DNA of 64,000 nucleotides from Protula sp. h YS-2021 (GCA_949752745.1 OX457026.1:32628911-32692910), one strand, 5' to 3'. Positions 36,301 through 49,294 are shown, counted from the first letter of the stretch. Notes: a model not told the origin generated them from the sequence alone. A program made the numbers and translations.

Positions 36301-39300
36301 TGAAAGTAATGACGTTTATTTTCAACCCAAATTTATGTCTTTTTACGGCAATACGCATCATATTTTACACACCAAGCTGTGTATGGTCAATAACACTGCG
36401 AGCAGTTGCATGGGAATTCAGAAATATATTTTAAAATAACTAACCAATCTTTTCACACATTATTAAACAATTTAAATACGAGTGTTGCACAACAAATATG
36501 TACCACAGACACGAACTACATTACGCTTAAGTTATTTGTCTGACTTGACAAAATGAGTTTATACTGTATATCACGTTTTACACACCACAAACTGTTTTTG
36601 GTCTGGTCAAATTTACAGTCTGGGCACTACTCATTTGGAGCGTAAACCCTACCCTCGGTTTTCAACAATGTGGAAACTGAACGCGTTCCGTTTTTGTATT
36701 ACACATTATACATTAAAGAGGTGATCCCATGTCGGTTGAAACCCCGAGAACACCCTCTCCGCCTCAGATAATTTATGTGATTGTAAAAAAGGCAATACAT
36801 AAAAGAGCTGATCCCAATCAATTGAAACACTCTGTTAACCCAAATGCAATTCATTGTGACATTGTTAACTCCAGTCCCCGATTGCCGAGTTCATACTCCA
36901 TACAAGCCTTTAAGCATAATTGCAATTCAATATCTGTGTCGTCTTACGGAAATATTTCGAATTACATGCTGTGAAAATATCCCGTCTCAGTTGGTTTCTG
37001 TGATTGTATAAAGACAATACAGGAAAGAGAAGATCACATATTTCATTAAGTTTCTCTCATTTGAAACCAGTAACTCATCTTAGAAACTGATTATTTCGTT
37101 TTTCATTAATATATTTTGTCCTTGGAATGATTTCATTTAGGTGGGTTGAGTTGACTTTCAGGGTGGGTTGATTTCGTATTAAGGTTGGGTTGAGTTGACC
37201 AAACATAGGTGGGTTGACTTGACTAAAATGGGTTGAGTTGGCAGAGGGTTGAGTTGGTCGAGGGTTGAGTTGACCAAACCCCATTAAAGAATATCGTTTT
37301 CTTTTGTGAGACATAGACGGTCAAAGAAACAAACAAATAATGCAAGGAGAGTAAACGGTTCTTCTTGTATGAGCAACATCAAAATAGAATTTGCCAGCTA
37401 ACGTGCTTTTGGCCGCCTTGTGACTTGGACATAACTGCTTAAAATTAAATGGAAGATGCTTTGTATCACTACGAACCCAGATGAACGAATGAGCGCCTAA
37501 TGTACTTGAGCACGTATATTTTAGGGGCATATAGAATGCTGGGATCCTCGAGTCAAGAATCGGGTTGGCAAGTTGGATTGCGCGCTCGGTACGATTCTCA
37601 ATGACCTCGGGTACGTCAAAGATAATGTCTTTTTTTTTTCTTTAAAAATTTAAGCAGGTAATCTCCAGCTGATATCGTGTTTATTTCCGCACTTTGTGAA
37701 AATATGGTGAAACGATGCTGAGAAAAAGGAAGCTGTATGGTGTTCATCTGACCTTGTAGGCATATCGTGTATGGTATCAATGAGAAATGTCGCCTTACAT
37801 TTATGTAGCAGGCTTTACTCTTTCACCCCCTTTCCCTGTCACCGACCCTCTTGCGATTTATAATGGCTTTGCAATGAAATGAAAAACTTCACGATTGACT
37901 GCAGCAGAGCCTTCTGGAAATATGTCTGAAAAAAAATACGTGTAACAGTCTTGCTGGTGCATGGATTTCAGGTCGGGGGTTCCGTCGGTGACGTCACTCA
38001 AGTATCGTGATGCGCTGCAGCTGGCTGTGGGCACTGCGACTGGTCAGGTCAGTTCACGTGACTATAGCAGCACCACACCGCCATTTATTTATGTGTGTGA
38101 ATTTGTCAGAGTGTTGTGATCAATTCAGATGTTTGATGTGACCTGTATGGCTGATTTGTGCCGATCTATTGTGTGCCAAGCCGCCTAGAAAATTTAAAAA
38201 AGTCAGCAATATACGAATGAGTTTCTAAATGAATTCCGCAATATCTTTCATGTCTACTTTGCATTTTCGAACTGGATAGCGAACAAAGTGGAGTAGGGAC
38301 TGAAACACGGATAATGTATGTTTCGCTGTTGCGAAATTCGCTATTGCTTGCGATATTTATGTGTTTTTCAATGTAGATTAAGTTTGCGCTGTCCCTGTCC
38401 GTGGGCAACACATTCACAAAAGCATGCATGCACTATTAAGACATTAGTGTAATTTCTGAATGTTTAATCTGTTTATTTTACAGATATTAATATATGATAT
38501 CAGATCTAATAAACCACTGTTGGTGAAAGATCACAACTATGCTTTACCCATTAAAGACATAGAATTCAACAGGAGCCAGAATCTGGTGCTTTCCATGGAT
38601 CCCAGGATCCTCAAGATCTGGGACAATGACGACGTGGGTGGCATTTCATGTTTGCATTTATTGTTCATTATATTTTGTTTGGCTACATAATAAGCATTAA
38701 TCAGTGGCACGTTTCACACACGTGGCTTTCTTAGAATTTTGCTGCGCTGGTCAGTGGAGACACAAGGGACAATTCGCCGAAACGTCGTGTAGTTTACTGT
38801 GATTTTTCTGAACTCCTTACATCATACGGAAGTAACTACATTCTGTAAATGAACCGTTAGCTTTTCCTGTACGACGCTTATAGTGTTATTTCACAATCGG
38901 GTTGTCAAAAGGTTGTTTTCAGCAAGGTTTGTAAACATACCATGATGATCCACCGACTTACACTTCCGGCCCGTACCTGCCTAAAACGTTGTCGAATACA
39001 TTACATGGGATGTGCTTGTTTTAACGTTGTATTTTGTATACCAAAAAAAAAAAAAAACCGTTTGAACCATACAACAGCTCGATGGAATTCATATTCATGA
39101 GCAGTTGTATTGGCTTCCATTCTGTTCATGGCAAGTTCTGATCCAAAAATAACATAAAAGAAGTAATAATAACAACGCTAATAACAATGATATTAATAAC
39201 AAGACGAAGAGGAAAAAGAGAATCTGCTTGCAGAAATTCGTGACACGTCATGTATTTCCCTGACAATTGTTATACGTATGGCTTACAGCCTACGTCGGGA

Positions 39301-42300
39301 CGTTCTAGAATGTTTGTAGCGCTTGTAGAGGTACTGCTATCAGGTTTTTGCGTGGGTTTGCTTGCAGGGCAAGCCCTTCACGTCGGTAGAACCCGGTGTA
39401 CAGCTGAATGATCTCTGTACTGTTCCTGAAACCGGACTATTTTTCATGGCCAATGAAGCACCGAAAATTCAGACCTACTACATACCGGTAAGTCGTGTCG
39501 GAATCCTTTGAGCAGGATGTAATGATGCCCTATGGGTGTGTGGATTCGCCTCCTCCACCCCCACCCCCAACCCCGATGATTCGCTTCGTGCCAACGTTCT
39601 TGTCCCATATTTATCAGTGTATTTCCACAGAGATTACTGGCGCTGTTTGGAGAATTCGAACCATGTTTTTGCCCTGTCCTTAAGTGTACGACAAGAAATA
39701 CCTCTGACAGGGTCTGGATAGTAAACCCATGTTAAACGCCAAGATACCGAATGTAAGACCCGATCAAGTGTAAATGATAGTAGATTTTTATCATTCTGTC
39801 TAAAAATAAATGACGAACGAGAAACGTCGCTGTTTCTTTTTTTTTTTCTTTTTTTTTTTGGGGGGGGGGGGTTGGGGGGGAGAGAGGGGTTGTATTTTAT
39901 GTGGCATGTGATATTTGTTTAGGCGTTGGGTCCTGCACCGAAGTGGTGCTCATTCTTAGACAACTTGACGGAAGAGCTCGAGGAGAACCAAGGAGACACG
40001 GGTAAGTGTAAATGCAGGTGGCTGACGTCATGAAGTTGTCTGGTTGCGTAATTTATGTCAAGGCTGCCCTAATGACATTTGTGCCAATCGTGATGCTAGC
40101 GTTTATCGGCACAGCGGCATTATTTTTTGAGTGAATTATTCGGATTGCTGGAGAAAGGTAGATACCACACTCACAAATAATAGTCTTTTATTTTTAATTT
40201 TGTAAGTGCGAAAAACCATCCATAGATTTTAACATGGCTGTTTATGGTCTGAGCTATTAGAATCATTCAGCGGAAGTTGTAGCTCAGTAACACATGTGTG
40301 ACAGGGTACTACGCTGAAACTTCATTGTCTCTTTCAATTCTAACAGTATTCACGTATAACGAAAAAGAGTACTGTATCCCAGAGATTGTTATTATTTCAG
40401 TGTACGACGATTACAAGTTCGTGACCCACACAGAGCTGGAGAATCTGGGTATGACGAATCTCATCGGCACGAATCTACTGCGTGCCTACATGCATGGGTT
40501 CTTCATAGATATGCGACTCTACTCCAAGGTACGAAGATTGATTGAAGTTGGATGGGTGGGTAGGGAGGGGGGGGGGTGGGGGTGAAAACCTTGCCGTGGT
40601 TCAAGTTTGTATATCTCCAGCATAAATAATGGTAATCAGTAATCAAGGATAGGAGCTTACAGAGACTAATGTGTCGAAGGTTTCGTCTGTTTAACCAAAT
40701 TTCAACGCCGCTTGTTGTACAAAAAAAAATAGAAAAAGTTTTAGAACATATCAAGAAAAGGCTGCCACTTCCAACATTCTGTCTGTCGGCGATGATGCCA
40801 TAAACTGGTTCTGATACGAAAGAGTTTGAATTTAAATGCACATAATGTAGTTTGAACGAGATTGCTGTCAAAGAAGACTTTTTCAGATTCAATAAGTAAA
40901 CGTCTTTGATTTGAATTCCAAAAGGTCAGAAATCTGCGTGAGGCTGCAAATGATAATATCAACGTCAAATTATCACATTACGTTGCAAAATAAATCGGTG
41001 TTTGCTAATACAGTTACCTGTTTGTTTTCAGGCCAAGTCAGTAGCCGAACCGTTTGCGTACGACCAGTACCGAAAGAAAAAAGTGCGAGAAAAGATTGAG
41101 AACGAACGGGCCAACAGAGTGAAAATTCCCGATGTACGTGACGAGATATTGTGTAAATTATTTATCCATCGAGAGCTGCCACATAAAATATATATCCCGG
41201 CCGGATGGGGAGGGGGGGGGGGGGGGGGGGTCCAGTTTCTTATGTCCCATGACCCCCTTGAATGCTGTGGAACTTTTCTTTTCCCTATCTCTCTCTTTCT
41301 GTCTGTCTCTCTCACCGTCTCTGTTTCTCTGTTCCTCATTTGGTCTGTTTCGATCTGCGCTTTCTTTCTGCCGCGTTCTCACTGTCTCTGCCTCATTCTC
41401 TCTTTTCTCTACCTTTTTCTGTTCCTTTCTCTGTCTGTGTCTAATTCTGCAGTTTTAAGTTAATTCATACAAGCAGTAACATAAGTAAATTATCCGTATG
41501 ATATCTTAGGCCCAAGATTCTACTATTCTCTCGATACTATTGTGTTTATTGAAGTGCTGCTATTTCGTACTCTCATAGACAAAAAAAAAAACAATGTCAA
41601 ACGAAATGTCTGAATTATTTTTTTGAACCCAGTTTTCAACAAACATAGATGAACATTTAGAAATAAAAAAAATTCGTTTTCGTTTATGTAACCTGTAGAA
41701 GATGCCGAAGATCAATCGGGACTTGGCCGAGAAGCTAATGGAACAGGAGAATGACGTCACAAACCGGAAGAGACAGGTGTGTTTATTTATTTGTTAGTTT
41801 TTATCAGGCCCTGCGACCGCGCTTGGCGCGAAGCGGGAAATTCATGAGACGCTGCGTGTCCTTTCGCCCCCGAGTGATCGCTTTTTACGCGCTATGCACA
41901 TGCTACGTGAGTTTATTTTTCGTTTTGTTTTTTTTTTTACTTACAAAAAGGAAAAAAATGCCATTTCAAATAAAGATTTTGATATTTTGTACGCATCGTA
42001 TATCAGCAAGTTTTCTATCGATCCCGTTTCTTCCACAAAGAAAGGCCATATATTTGGGCTGTGCGACGTGTGGTTGTTTTTCATTTTTCTAAAAAAATTG
42101 CAAACATTTTGAGAAAAAATATCGCTACCGGTGAGGACTTAAGTAATTAAATTTTAAAATAAAATGTAAGCACTACAAAATTAAAGAAAATGCCATCAAA
42201 GCTATTAACTTCGATATTTTGTACGCACTGTTTCTCAAGAACCCCTCCCCCCCCCTTCAGTCGAAATAACCAATAACCAGTATTCTGTGGCCAACCGGGC

Positions 42301-45300
42301 GGGGTGGGGGGGGGGGGGGGGCTGGAAGCAGGTTCAGTGGTCCACTTGGGTAATGTGGACGAAGTGTAACGATATGTCCACACACATCGTTAAAACTCAT
42401 TGCCATCAAAATGGCCGTTGTTTATTGTTGTGCAGTTCAATCAAATTAGGATGTAAGATTACCGTAAGTTGTTTTAGAAATGGTTTTGCATGGAAGTCTT
42501 CATTTAATTCTTTTTTTTTTTCCGGTTTTTTTCAGGCGATAGCAAAGTCTTTGCTGAAAGATGACAGGTTTTCAAAACTGTTCAGCGACGAAAACTTCCA
42601 GGTAAAAGTTGCGATTGATGTTTTGTGAACAATACACGTGCAAATGTCTTCGTTACAATGGAGTTTATTATGAGAAAAAAAGGACTGTTGACATTTTAAT
42701 TTGGTGTTTCAACCACAGCCAAAGACTATTTATCCTTATACTTTAATAGTTAGAGACTGCCGGAGAATTTTAAACAGTAAATTTTTTTTGGTGAGGCTAC
42801 AGCCAAAGAATGGTAAATATCAGCAGTTCAGTGGTTAAGCTGGGGCTAACGAACACGCTTCTCATTGAGTCTTGCGTTGGGTATATAATAAGCTGATTCA
42901 CAGTTTCGGCTACCAGCTGGGTGGTAAACAAAAGGACTGCAATCTTTGTGGATAAAAAGAAATCGGAAACGATTTTAAAATAAGTACACAACTCGTTTTG
43001 GCTTGAAACTCCATTTTAGTGATGTCACGAATAAGTGAAATGTTTCTACTCTTTGCCACTTTATAGGTATGCGACGACAAAAAAAAAAAAAAAAAAATTA
43101 TGTTATGTATCTTATGTGTTTGTTTCGTAAAATTTTATCCTCGCTGGTGTCCAGGAAATCTCCTCGATTGAGCATGTCCTGTCGAAACGGCGAACTGGCG
43201 AACCACTCTCAAGAATTTCTGTTGAATATATTTTGAAGCGCAAGTTATATTTGCACGTAGTTTTTTTTCATTCTTGGTTGGGGTTGTGTTTTAGGTGGAT
43301 ACTCACGCCCCAGAATATAGACTTTTGAATCCAGTCATTTCTAAATTTGACCGCGAAAAAAAGAGGAAAAAACTTGAAATGGAAGAGAAAGAAGAAGTAA
43401 GTACTTTCACCGTCAGGTCTGTAGACATTTATTTCATGATCTCCAGTTTATGTACAAAGGAAACAGTAGTACTTTTGCACCGCATATGACAAGAAAATAC
43501 ACACAGCAGTATTTACCACTCTTCCAGTATCGTTAACGTCTGGCTATGCACTTTTTAAGTGCCTACTTGATACCACCATAACAAGGTAACGGTGCAACAG
43601 AAAGCATCAAAGATACTGCAAACAATATCTGATTCATAGCTTTACATTTTGTTTGTGGTCAGCTTCTGTTATTACGTGAAAATTTCTGTTGTTCTTATCG
43701 AAAAAACGTCATCAGCTGAAGAGAAAGTCCAAATTCTATTGTAACTGTTTGATCTAAGGAGGACGAGGAAGAAGAAGGGCGGCCAAGCGACGCAGAATCT
43801 TCCGATGACAGTTCCGAAGATGACCGAGCGTGGACGAAGGAGACGAGGCAGGAATACAGGTATGTGTGCTTAATATTACATGTGGAATTATCTCAGTCAA
43901 CGCACATGTTCAGTCAGAATCAACGTTTTAAATTTTCAACTTTGTATGAAAATTTTTTATGATTTGGGCTAATAGCAAAACTGGGATTTTGCTCGAAAAA
44001 GACTTTGTAGGAAATTCATAATAAGTCAAATAGCAAAAAACTATCAGTCAAATCATTCGGAGTTCAGTTATCATAAATTCCCCTGGGAGTTTCTCCAGAA
44101 GTCGACATCAAGTCTGTTTTCGGAGATTTGACTGAGCTTGCGGGGCTGCATGTCGAGTATGTATGCAACTGGTGCTACAAGTTGCACTCATTCTGACGTG
44201 TTTTTTTTTCGTTATTTCCTCGTTTTTTTTTTAATAGACAAATCCAACGAGAGCAAAGACAACAAGAAAGATTGGAGAGGGTGGCTCAGAGGGAAGAGCA
44301 ATCTCGTGTGAAGATGTACGCGGTAAAACCTGGACAGGAAGTGACGTCAGGGCCTGATAAGAAAGCTCAGAAGCAGCAGCAAAAACTTGCAAAGTACGTG
44401 AACTAATCTGTGAATCGTAAAGTCCTGTATTGACGAACCATTTTGTGTACTTTTAGTTCATAAATGACAGAGATATGTTTCAGTTTTCACAAACTGGCTT
44501 CAGTCTGCCTGGCCAGTGGCAATCCACAGTAAAGTAAGTTACTGACCGAGGTATTAAAGATTGCTTGAATAATGTTTAAGTCGTTACAGTTACTTCTTAT
44601 CTAACGTGGTGAATAAGCTTGCAGAACTTACGAGAAAAATCCCAGGATGCTCATCAGCTCCTGTGCAAAGAAATTTCACAGTTTTGCTTCTAGATGCAAT
44701 GAGTCTTTGCATCAGTCTGCACTGTTTTTTAAACTCTATGTTAAGTGCATTTGTCGTAAGTAGAGAACGTCACGTGTTTTTTTGTCACGTGCAGGAGGAG
44801 CCTTGGTGATCGTCTGCTCGACGACGCGGACAGTGGCATGACGCTGCAATCTGGATCTACCGCCGGTGCAATGGAGATGTCTTTCAAGCTCAAAAAGGTA
44901 TTTGTTGACAAGCGTCTTCACATCACGGGTCTTATTGTTGAATGTTGAAATGGGCCTAAAAATGCACAGTTCAATCCATGTTTCCTTTACATGTGTTTTC
45001 CATAATAGCTTTATTGCTGATTTAAGCTTTTGTTGGGGATTAACTGGAGGCTTCGCCTCCTGTTTGGGATAAGTCATTGGTGTGGTCGCGTGGTTGCGGC
45101 ACTCTCTATAAGAGTGTCCAGGTCATACTGTAACGGAGTGTTAGAAATGTTTTCGTTCACTCCATTAACATTATTTTATGCTGTGAATTTGGAAGGAGGG
45201 AAGGACCGGGAGAAAATGCCGATTGTCGATATATAGTTATATATATAGCACCTCCCTCACAAAAGGGGGCGGGCAGATGGGTCATTTAATGTGCATTTTT

Positions 45301-45495
45301 GGCTTCGGTTTTTCGTTCTCTTCAAATATTCTCGATGCACGTTAAAAGAGTGACTTGTTGCAGAGTTCAAAAGACATTCAAAATAAAGAGGAGGAGAAGA
45401 AGCATCGGCTTGAAAGGAAGCAGTTACGCAGAGCTGCAGGACATTTGACAAAGGCACGCAACCCTGTGCCCCCTAAGTTTTGGTCCAGGAGATAG
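27390..45495 (+). CDS. NOL10: Nucleolar protein 10 (yeast Enp2 homologue), complete, 21 coding exons
   Basis: A small-subunit processome protein needed for 18S pre-rRNA processing in the nucleolus (family knowledge). Exons: 27390-27455, 33399-33444, 34167-34265, 34525-34640, 35023-35159, 35635-35700, 36018-36078, 37525-37610, 37972-38047, 38484-38633, 39368-39487, 39923-40001, 40401-40528, 41032-41133, 41699-41776, 42536-42601, 43295-43396, 43759-43859, 44238-44393, 44795-44897, 45364-45495. All have AG/GT borders and join in phase to 2070 bases: 689 residues, close to the human protein's length. The start MQVSNPNNIKIYNLSAGKSL matches the conserved N-terminus. Residues ~40-370 form the WD40 propeller (ECWDPR, YDIRSNKPLLVKDH, KIWDNDD). 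AYMHGFFIDMRLY follows at ~395. DDRFSKLF and YRLLNP (~477-505) mark the NUC153 segment. An acidic patch (~527-548) precedes Gln/Lys/Arg-rich helices, ending RKQLRRAAGHL. Intron 1 is 5.9 kb and repeat-filled. Confidence 0.97.
28421..28858. repeat. 219-bp tandem duplication in NOL10 intron 1
   Basis: GCGAATAAGCAAAATCACCC begins at 28421 and again at 28640, and the two units differ at only a few positions, so the duplication is recent. It creates an ORF with an internal protein repeat, which is not evidence of a gene. Confidence 0.93.
28585..29215. repeat. Dispersed repeat, copy 1 (copy 2 at 30303-30670)
   Basis: TCAGAGCTACGAAGC, then AATAGGGG, CATGCCCAATATGCCC, a CACCTGTCAAAT block and a GTCACGTGACC/TCATGTGACC phrase occur in the same order at 28592-29215 and, diverged and shortened, at 30315-30670. 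Function unknown; probably one mobile-element family. Confidence 0.7.
30303..30670. repeat. Dispersed repeat, copy 2
   Basis: Diverged direct copy of 28585-29215, recognised by TTAGAGCTACGAAGC, GCACAATATGCCCC and AACCTGTCAAATG in conserved order, ending in a (C)ACTCACAATATTTAAC phrase. Confidence 0.65.
30813..30965. mobile_element. GGCCCCAA/GTCCGTC short element, copy 1
   Basis: AGGCCCCAA and TTGGGGCCT form a 9-bp hairpin stem, followed by GGGGTGTCCGTCTGTCTG, ATCGCTTTATACCCC, GGTTGGGGCCTGCTTG and CACAAATACTTACTTG. A near-identical copy in the same orientation is at 32153-32297. Confidence 0.7.
31063..31330 (-). pseudogene. hAT-type transposase C-terminal fragment
   Basis: The minus strand reads FPNFALLCKLALVTQVSSVP then CER, matching the conserved hAT dimerisation motif (L-x-LALV-x-PVSSV-x-CER). 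After a frame change it continues as PERLNRLMFIKLKGPAI, FDFPDAVRSFNN and ends at a stop (31065-31063). The rest of the transposase is not recognisable, so this is a dead fragment. It lies between the two copies of the GGCCCCAA element. Confidence 0.7.
32153..32297. mobile_element. GGCCCCAA/GTCCGTC short element, copy 2
   Basis: Direct copy of 30813-30965 with the hairpin partly decayed. Together the two could be ends of one ~1.5-kb element or independent insertions. Confidence 0.7.
35242..35432. mobile_element. Small MITE-like element in a NOL10 intron
   Basis: The left end AAGGGTCGATTTC and right end GAAAACGACCCT are inverted relative to each other with few mismatches, enclosing ~165 bases rich in GTTTAGACC-type repeats. 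It sits between NOL10 exons 5 and 6. No clear target duplication was found. Confidence 0.5.
36125..37282. mobile_element. 1.16-kb element with inverted arms of AACTCAACCC repeats and a 9-bp target duplication
   Basis: The left arm (36125-36247) repeats CCAACTCAACCC / GTCAACTCAACCC about seven times; the right arm (37138-37282) repeats the reverse complement GGGTTGAGTTG a similar number of times. CCTCGACCAACTCAACCC appears in the left arm and its exact complement in the right. ATTAAAGAA flanks both ends (36116-36124 and 37283-37291). The core has no long ORF. This architecture fits a non-autonomous cut-and-paste element; 9-bp duplications are typical of Mutator-like elements, though ends beginning GG and the iterated arms leave the family open. 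It lies in NOL10 intron 7. Confidence 0.75.
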
Positions 45496-45499
45496 CACA

Positions 45500-46275
45500 G
45501 GCTTCCAAGTGTGCCACAAACGTTCTTCGTCTCGGGAATAGCATTCGCCGCGGGGTGGTGGAGGGGGGGAGGTCCTCTGTACATGCATTTAATAGCTAGA
45601 GGTGTTCCTTGTGAAAACAGATGTCGTATGTTTTTCATATATGCTTCCCAGCGTACATTTCAGAATAAGATATCCCCACCCATTAGCAAAGCGTGACGGA
45701 TACCGGGATGTGGAATATCCTCTAGCTTGTGACAGTTTTACTATTTAAAATCTCTGAAATGTTTATTAGTTTCTTTGTTAGGCATCCCATGCATGGCCAG
45801 AGAAACACTGTTGAACATTTCCGACTGCTGCAGGAGAAAAGACAACGAAGTTTTTTTTTTTTTTTCAAAGTAAATGTTAGGGGGTATTTGTTAATCTTAT
45901 TACTGGATAAAATTTGGTTGACATAACTGTTTGCTTATTGTTTATAAATTAAACACGGCAAATCAATAAATCAATAAATATTTTTAAAAATGATTATGAC
46001 AGTTGTTTGTTGTGTTCCCTTTCTGCACACTCAAGATCCCACGACTTTGCAACTCACTTGTGCATGTAAGACAAGACATTAAACAGATATGACTTGGCAC
46101 TATATACTTACAGGCAATGTATTGGATTGGTTTAATTCACGCATTGCCAAAACGTATCCGACTAATTCGTGTATTGCCTAAAATGTTGAGTTAATTCATG
46201 AATTAGCCATGATTATGGGCTGGTCAATTCGCCGATAAAACGAATTGCACAGCAACATGTTGACAGCTAGGACTG
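45500..46275. other. NOL10 3' flank
   Basis: Presumed 3' UTR to about 45990, then AT-rich intergenic DNA with short AATTCATGAATTA-like phrases. No further gene seen. Confidence 0.45.
45965..45978 (+). promoter_or_regulatory. NOL10: Candidate poly(A) signals of NOL10
   Basis: Two AATAAA hexamers (45965-45970 and 45973-45978) lie ~470 bases after the NOL10 stop; no earlier canonical hexamer was noticed. Confidence 0.45.
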
Positions 46276-46278
46276 GTA

Positions 46279-46471
46279 TTCACAGAAGTTAACTGTGCAG
46301 TTAAATGTATACCACACAAGGAAAATCAGCCATTGTAGCTAAATTACACGAACAGTTTTTACAAGAATTTGTTTTAACTGAACGTCAAATTGACCAATTC
46401 TCTTCTACAAGTTTTGTGTGCTACATGAGCCGTTTAAGGAATTTATTAACTGCACAGTTAACTTTTGTGAA
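46279..46471. mobile_element. 193-bp MITE with 26-bp terminal inverted repeats
   Basis: The left end 46279-46304 and right end 46446-46471 are inverted copies differing at one base; the shared core is AGTTAACTGTGCAGTTAA. It lies in the NOL10-ACSS2 intergenic region. A 62-codon ORF across it is incidental. Confidence 0.75.
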
Positions 46472-46929
46472 GACGGTCACAGGTGTTGAGTAAGTACTAG
46501 ATGTTGAAGAGTTCTGATATAATAATGGACATACGAAATGTGTGTGAAATTTCAAAAGGATTCAATGATGACTGTAACAGAAGATACATTTTAAAGCTTC
46601 GAGTTCACTTACATGCCATTTCGAAACTGCCAATAAGAAGGATGTCATGTTGGGCACCCACTTCGACAACTTTGTACTGCGATTACGTTTAAATACTTGA
46701 CTGAAACGTTACAAATTTTTGAGAATTTATTGATATCGTTAAAAGACTTGAGCCGGGACTCGGCAAGTTCTCAAACAATATCAAGAGGAACGGTAAAAAA
46801 TTGAGTAGAATCTATAAAGCATCACATATAAATTTATGTTACAGAAGTTTCATTACAAATTGCAGTCGGTTTCACCTCAAAGAAGTTTAACCCATACATA
46901 TGCATCAGTGACACGAACAGCCAATTGCA

Positions 46930-47250
46930 GTTAAAAACTGTATATCAAAAGTGCTAAACAAGTTGTTTTAATTACAATTAGTACTTTTAAACATTTGTAG
47001 TTTACGTTTCGACTTATTTATTACAGCCCGGCAAGCGTGTGTAATTGTAAAGTTAAATTTCAGATCAATTCATGAATTAACCTAAAATTTTATTCAGTAC
47101 ACGTTTTTGAACTAACTGCTATCCAGTAGTGCATCAAAAGTGCTTGGAAGTCGTTATAACTTAATCACAATTAGGCACTTTGAAATATTTGTAGTTTGTG
47201 TTTGAAGTTATTGCGTACAATTAATGTTATGAAAGTGAAATGTGTTTACT
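46930..47250. repeat. Diverged ~185-bp tandem duplication
   Basis: ATCAAAAGTGCT, TACAATTAG, and ATTTGTAGTTTACGTTT occur in order at 46946-47030 and again, altered, at 47124-47210. Confidence 0.6.
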
Positions 47251-49290
47251 GGTTGCCTGGTCCAAGCCTGGAAAATATGCGGAATTGTAGACTTTCAAAA
47301 CTTTCAAAAGTTTGCTCAGTTATCCACAAGACCAAGTCTTGTTGGCAAATCATTCAGGTGTGTCCGAGTTAGTTTTGAGGCACAGTAACGCCTAACTCCG
47401 TGTCACCGCCCACCCCTGGTTGCAGAGTGAAAGACTCGAGTCTATTTTCGAATGAACTCTCAAAATGGTTTTTTGTTTGTTTTTTTTGTGGTGACCCCCC
47501 CCCCCCCCAAAAAAAAAACAAAAAAACTGGCGGAACTTTAAAACAAGTTTCAATGGAGTTAGAGAGCCCAAGTTAAGACTATTCATTTGAAATTTAAATA
47601 ACCGTGGATTTAAGCATTCTCAAGCTACTTGTAAAAATACCACGGATTCGGCATGCCGATGGTTCAGTGATATTAAATTAATATTCTAAATACAACTCGC
47701 GGAACACTGGATGCCAAGAAACTTAATACGTTGCTCAGAACATTATATTTTTACAAGAACAAACAAAAACATTTCAATTACATTTAAAAGTTTATTGCGG
47801 CAGACTAAACTGCGTGTACATTCTGAGAATAACGCAGACAAATATCAATTCTTAGCAATTATAAACCCATGTCTTTTTCAGAAAAAAAACCAAACCCAAA
47901 CAAAATGCCCTCATACGGATTACTCCATTTGAACAACGTGCACAAAACTGTGTAAACCTGTAGATTTCACAACCAAATTTAATGTATACATAAATGTAAA
48001 ACATGAAACGTAAAGCATAACAAATGAATGTTAAACGCTGCCAATATTTCAACATGGATACCATTCGTAAGGCCGTACATTAAACGGCACATCCCATCAA
48101 TAAACTTGACCATATTAATTTTGCTGCACTTCAAGTCTTTATAAAATATCAACCACTGTTTACTTTTGTCACTGATATTTCTAAAATGGCATAAACAAAA
48201 CTCGACTATTGATTACTTTCAGTATAAAATCGAGAATGTAAGATGTAAACAAAGATAAACCACTATATACCGAGAGAATTTTCCATACAATCTAATTGCC
48301 TGAGCTGAATTTATACTTCAAATTGTTAATTCACTGCACCAACTTCCCATCTCTTTTGAATGAAATTACCCGAGTTAAACACCTATAATTATGTACATTA
48401 AATATAACCGTACACATTTATGCGTTACGTGAAATGACCTAAGATTTTGCCAACACACCCACTAGGCCATTTTACTGAGCGAGATATGTGTGATTCTGGG
48501 CAGTGCAATCGAAATGCAAACACAAAATGCACCCTCCTCCCCTTTTGTCCCACATTCCGCTGGAGTGATGCTCAACAGATCTTTGAACTCTCAGTGTAGT
48601 GATCAGATTACACACAAGTTAACACAAGAAGAAGCAATCAATTTACTCGTCTGTTTAATTATATAATAATGGGTGGTTTGAATCGGTAAACCCCATCGCC
48701 TTCTTACATGAGGCGTTTACTGTGCTCAAAGAAACTGTCACCAAACATTCCCCTATCGCTTCAACACGGGGGAAATGTACAGGCCATATTAGAATAGGCC
48801 TCACCTGAATGAAAATTATTTGGCTAATGTAAGCAAATCTACTGTTAAGTTAGACAGCTTAGAACAATCACTAGCTTATTAAGCTCTACACACTATCAAC
48901 TAATATTTCGTTTACGTTTTTTACACGCTGCTTTATTTGAAATTCCGGGTCAAAACTGCGCTTTTCCCACTGATAATTATACAAAGTGCGTTGTTAATTT
49001 CACGCAACACCTGTTTCCTGTCAACAATATTTTGAGCTGTACCACAACGGACTCAGGCGAGTCATTGTCCTCTTGACCGAAAAGGCTATAAACGAAACAA
49101 GTCCTACTTTCTGTTAGATAATTCTCAACTCCTTTATCCATTGCTACAATGAAAGATATAGAAACCTATAGCGGTTTTGTTAATATTAACAAATACCATG
49201 TACGCTATTTTGTTGTTGTTGTTGTTGTTGTAAAACAGCAGGACACAAATTTGAAACTCCCCACCCCTTGCTCCTTGACAGCCCTGGCAT
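47250..49290. other. Intergenic DNA between NOL10 and ACSS2, including the ACSS2 3' UTR side
   Basis: No gene seen. TTTATT at 48932-48937 is AATAAA on the minus strand, ~360 bases past the ACSS2 stop, and could be its poly(A) signal. A C-run/A-run lies at 47498-47526 and (TTG)n at 49210-49231. Confidence 0.4.
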
Positions 49291-49294
49291 TAGG

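Noticed and set aside
41002..41463. Overlapping ORFs with poly-Gly/poly-Pro and Ser/Leu-rich stretches
   Set aside because: Driven by a G-run and CT-rich microsatellite in a NOL10 intron; only 41032-41133 is a real exon.
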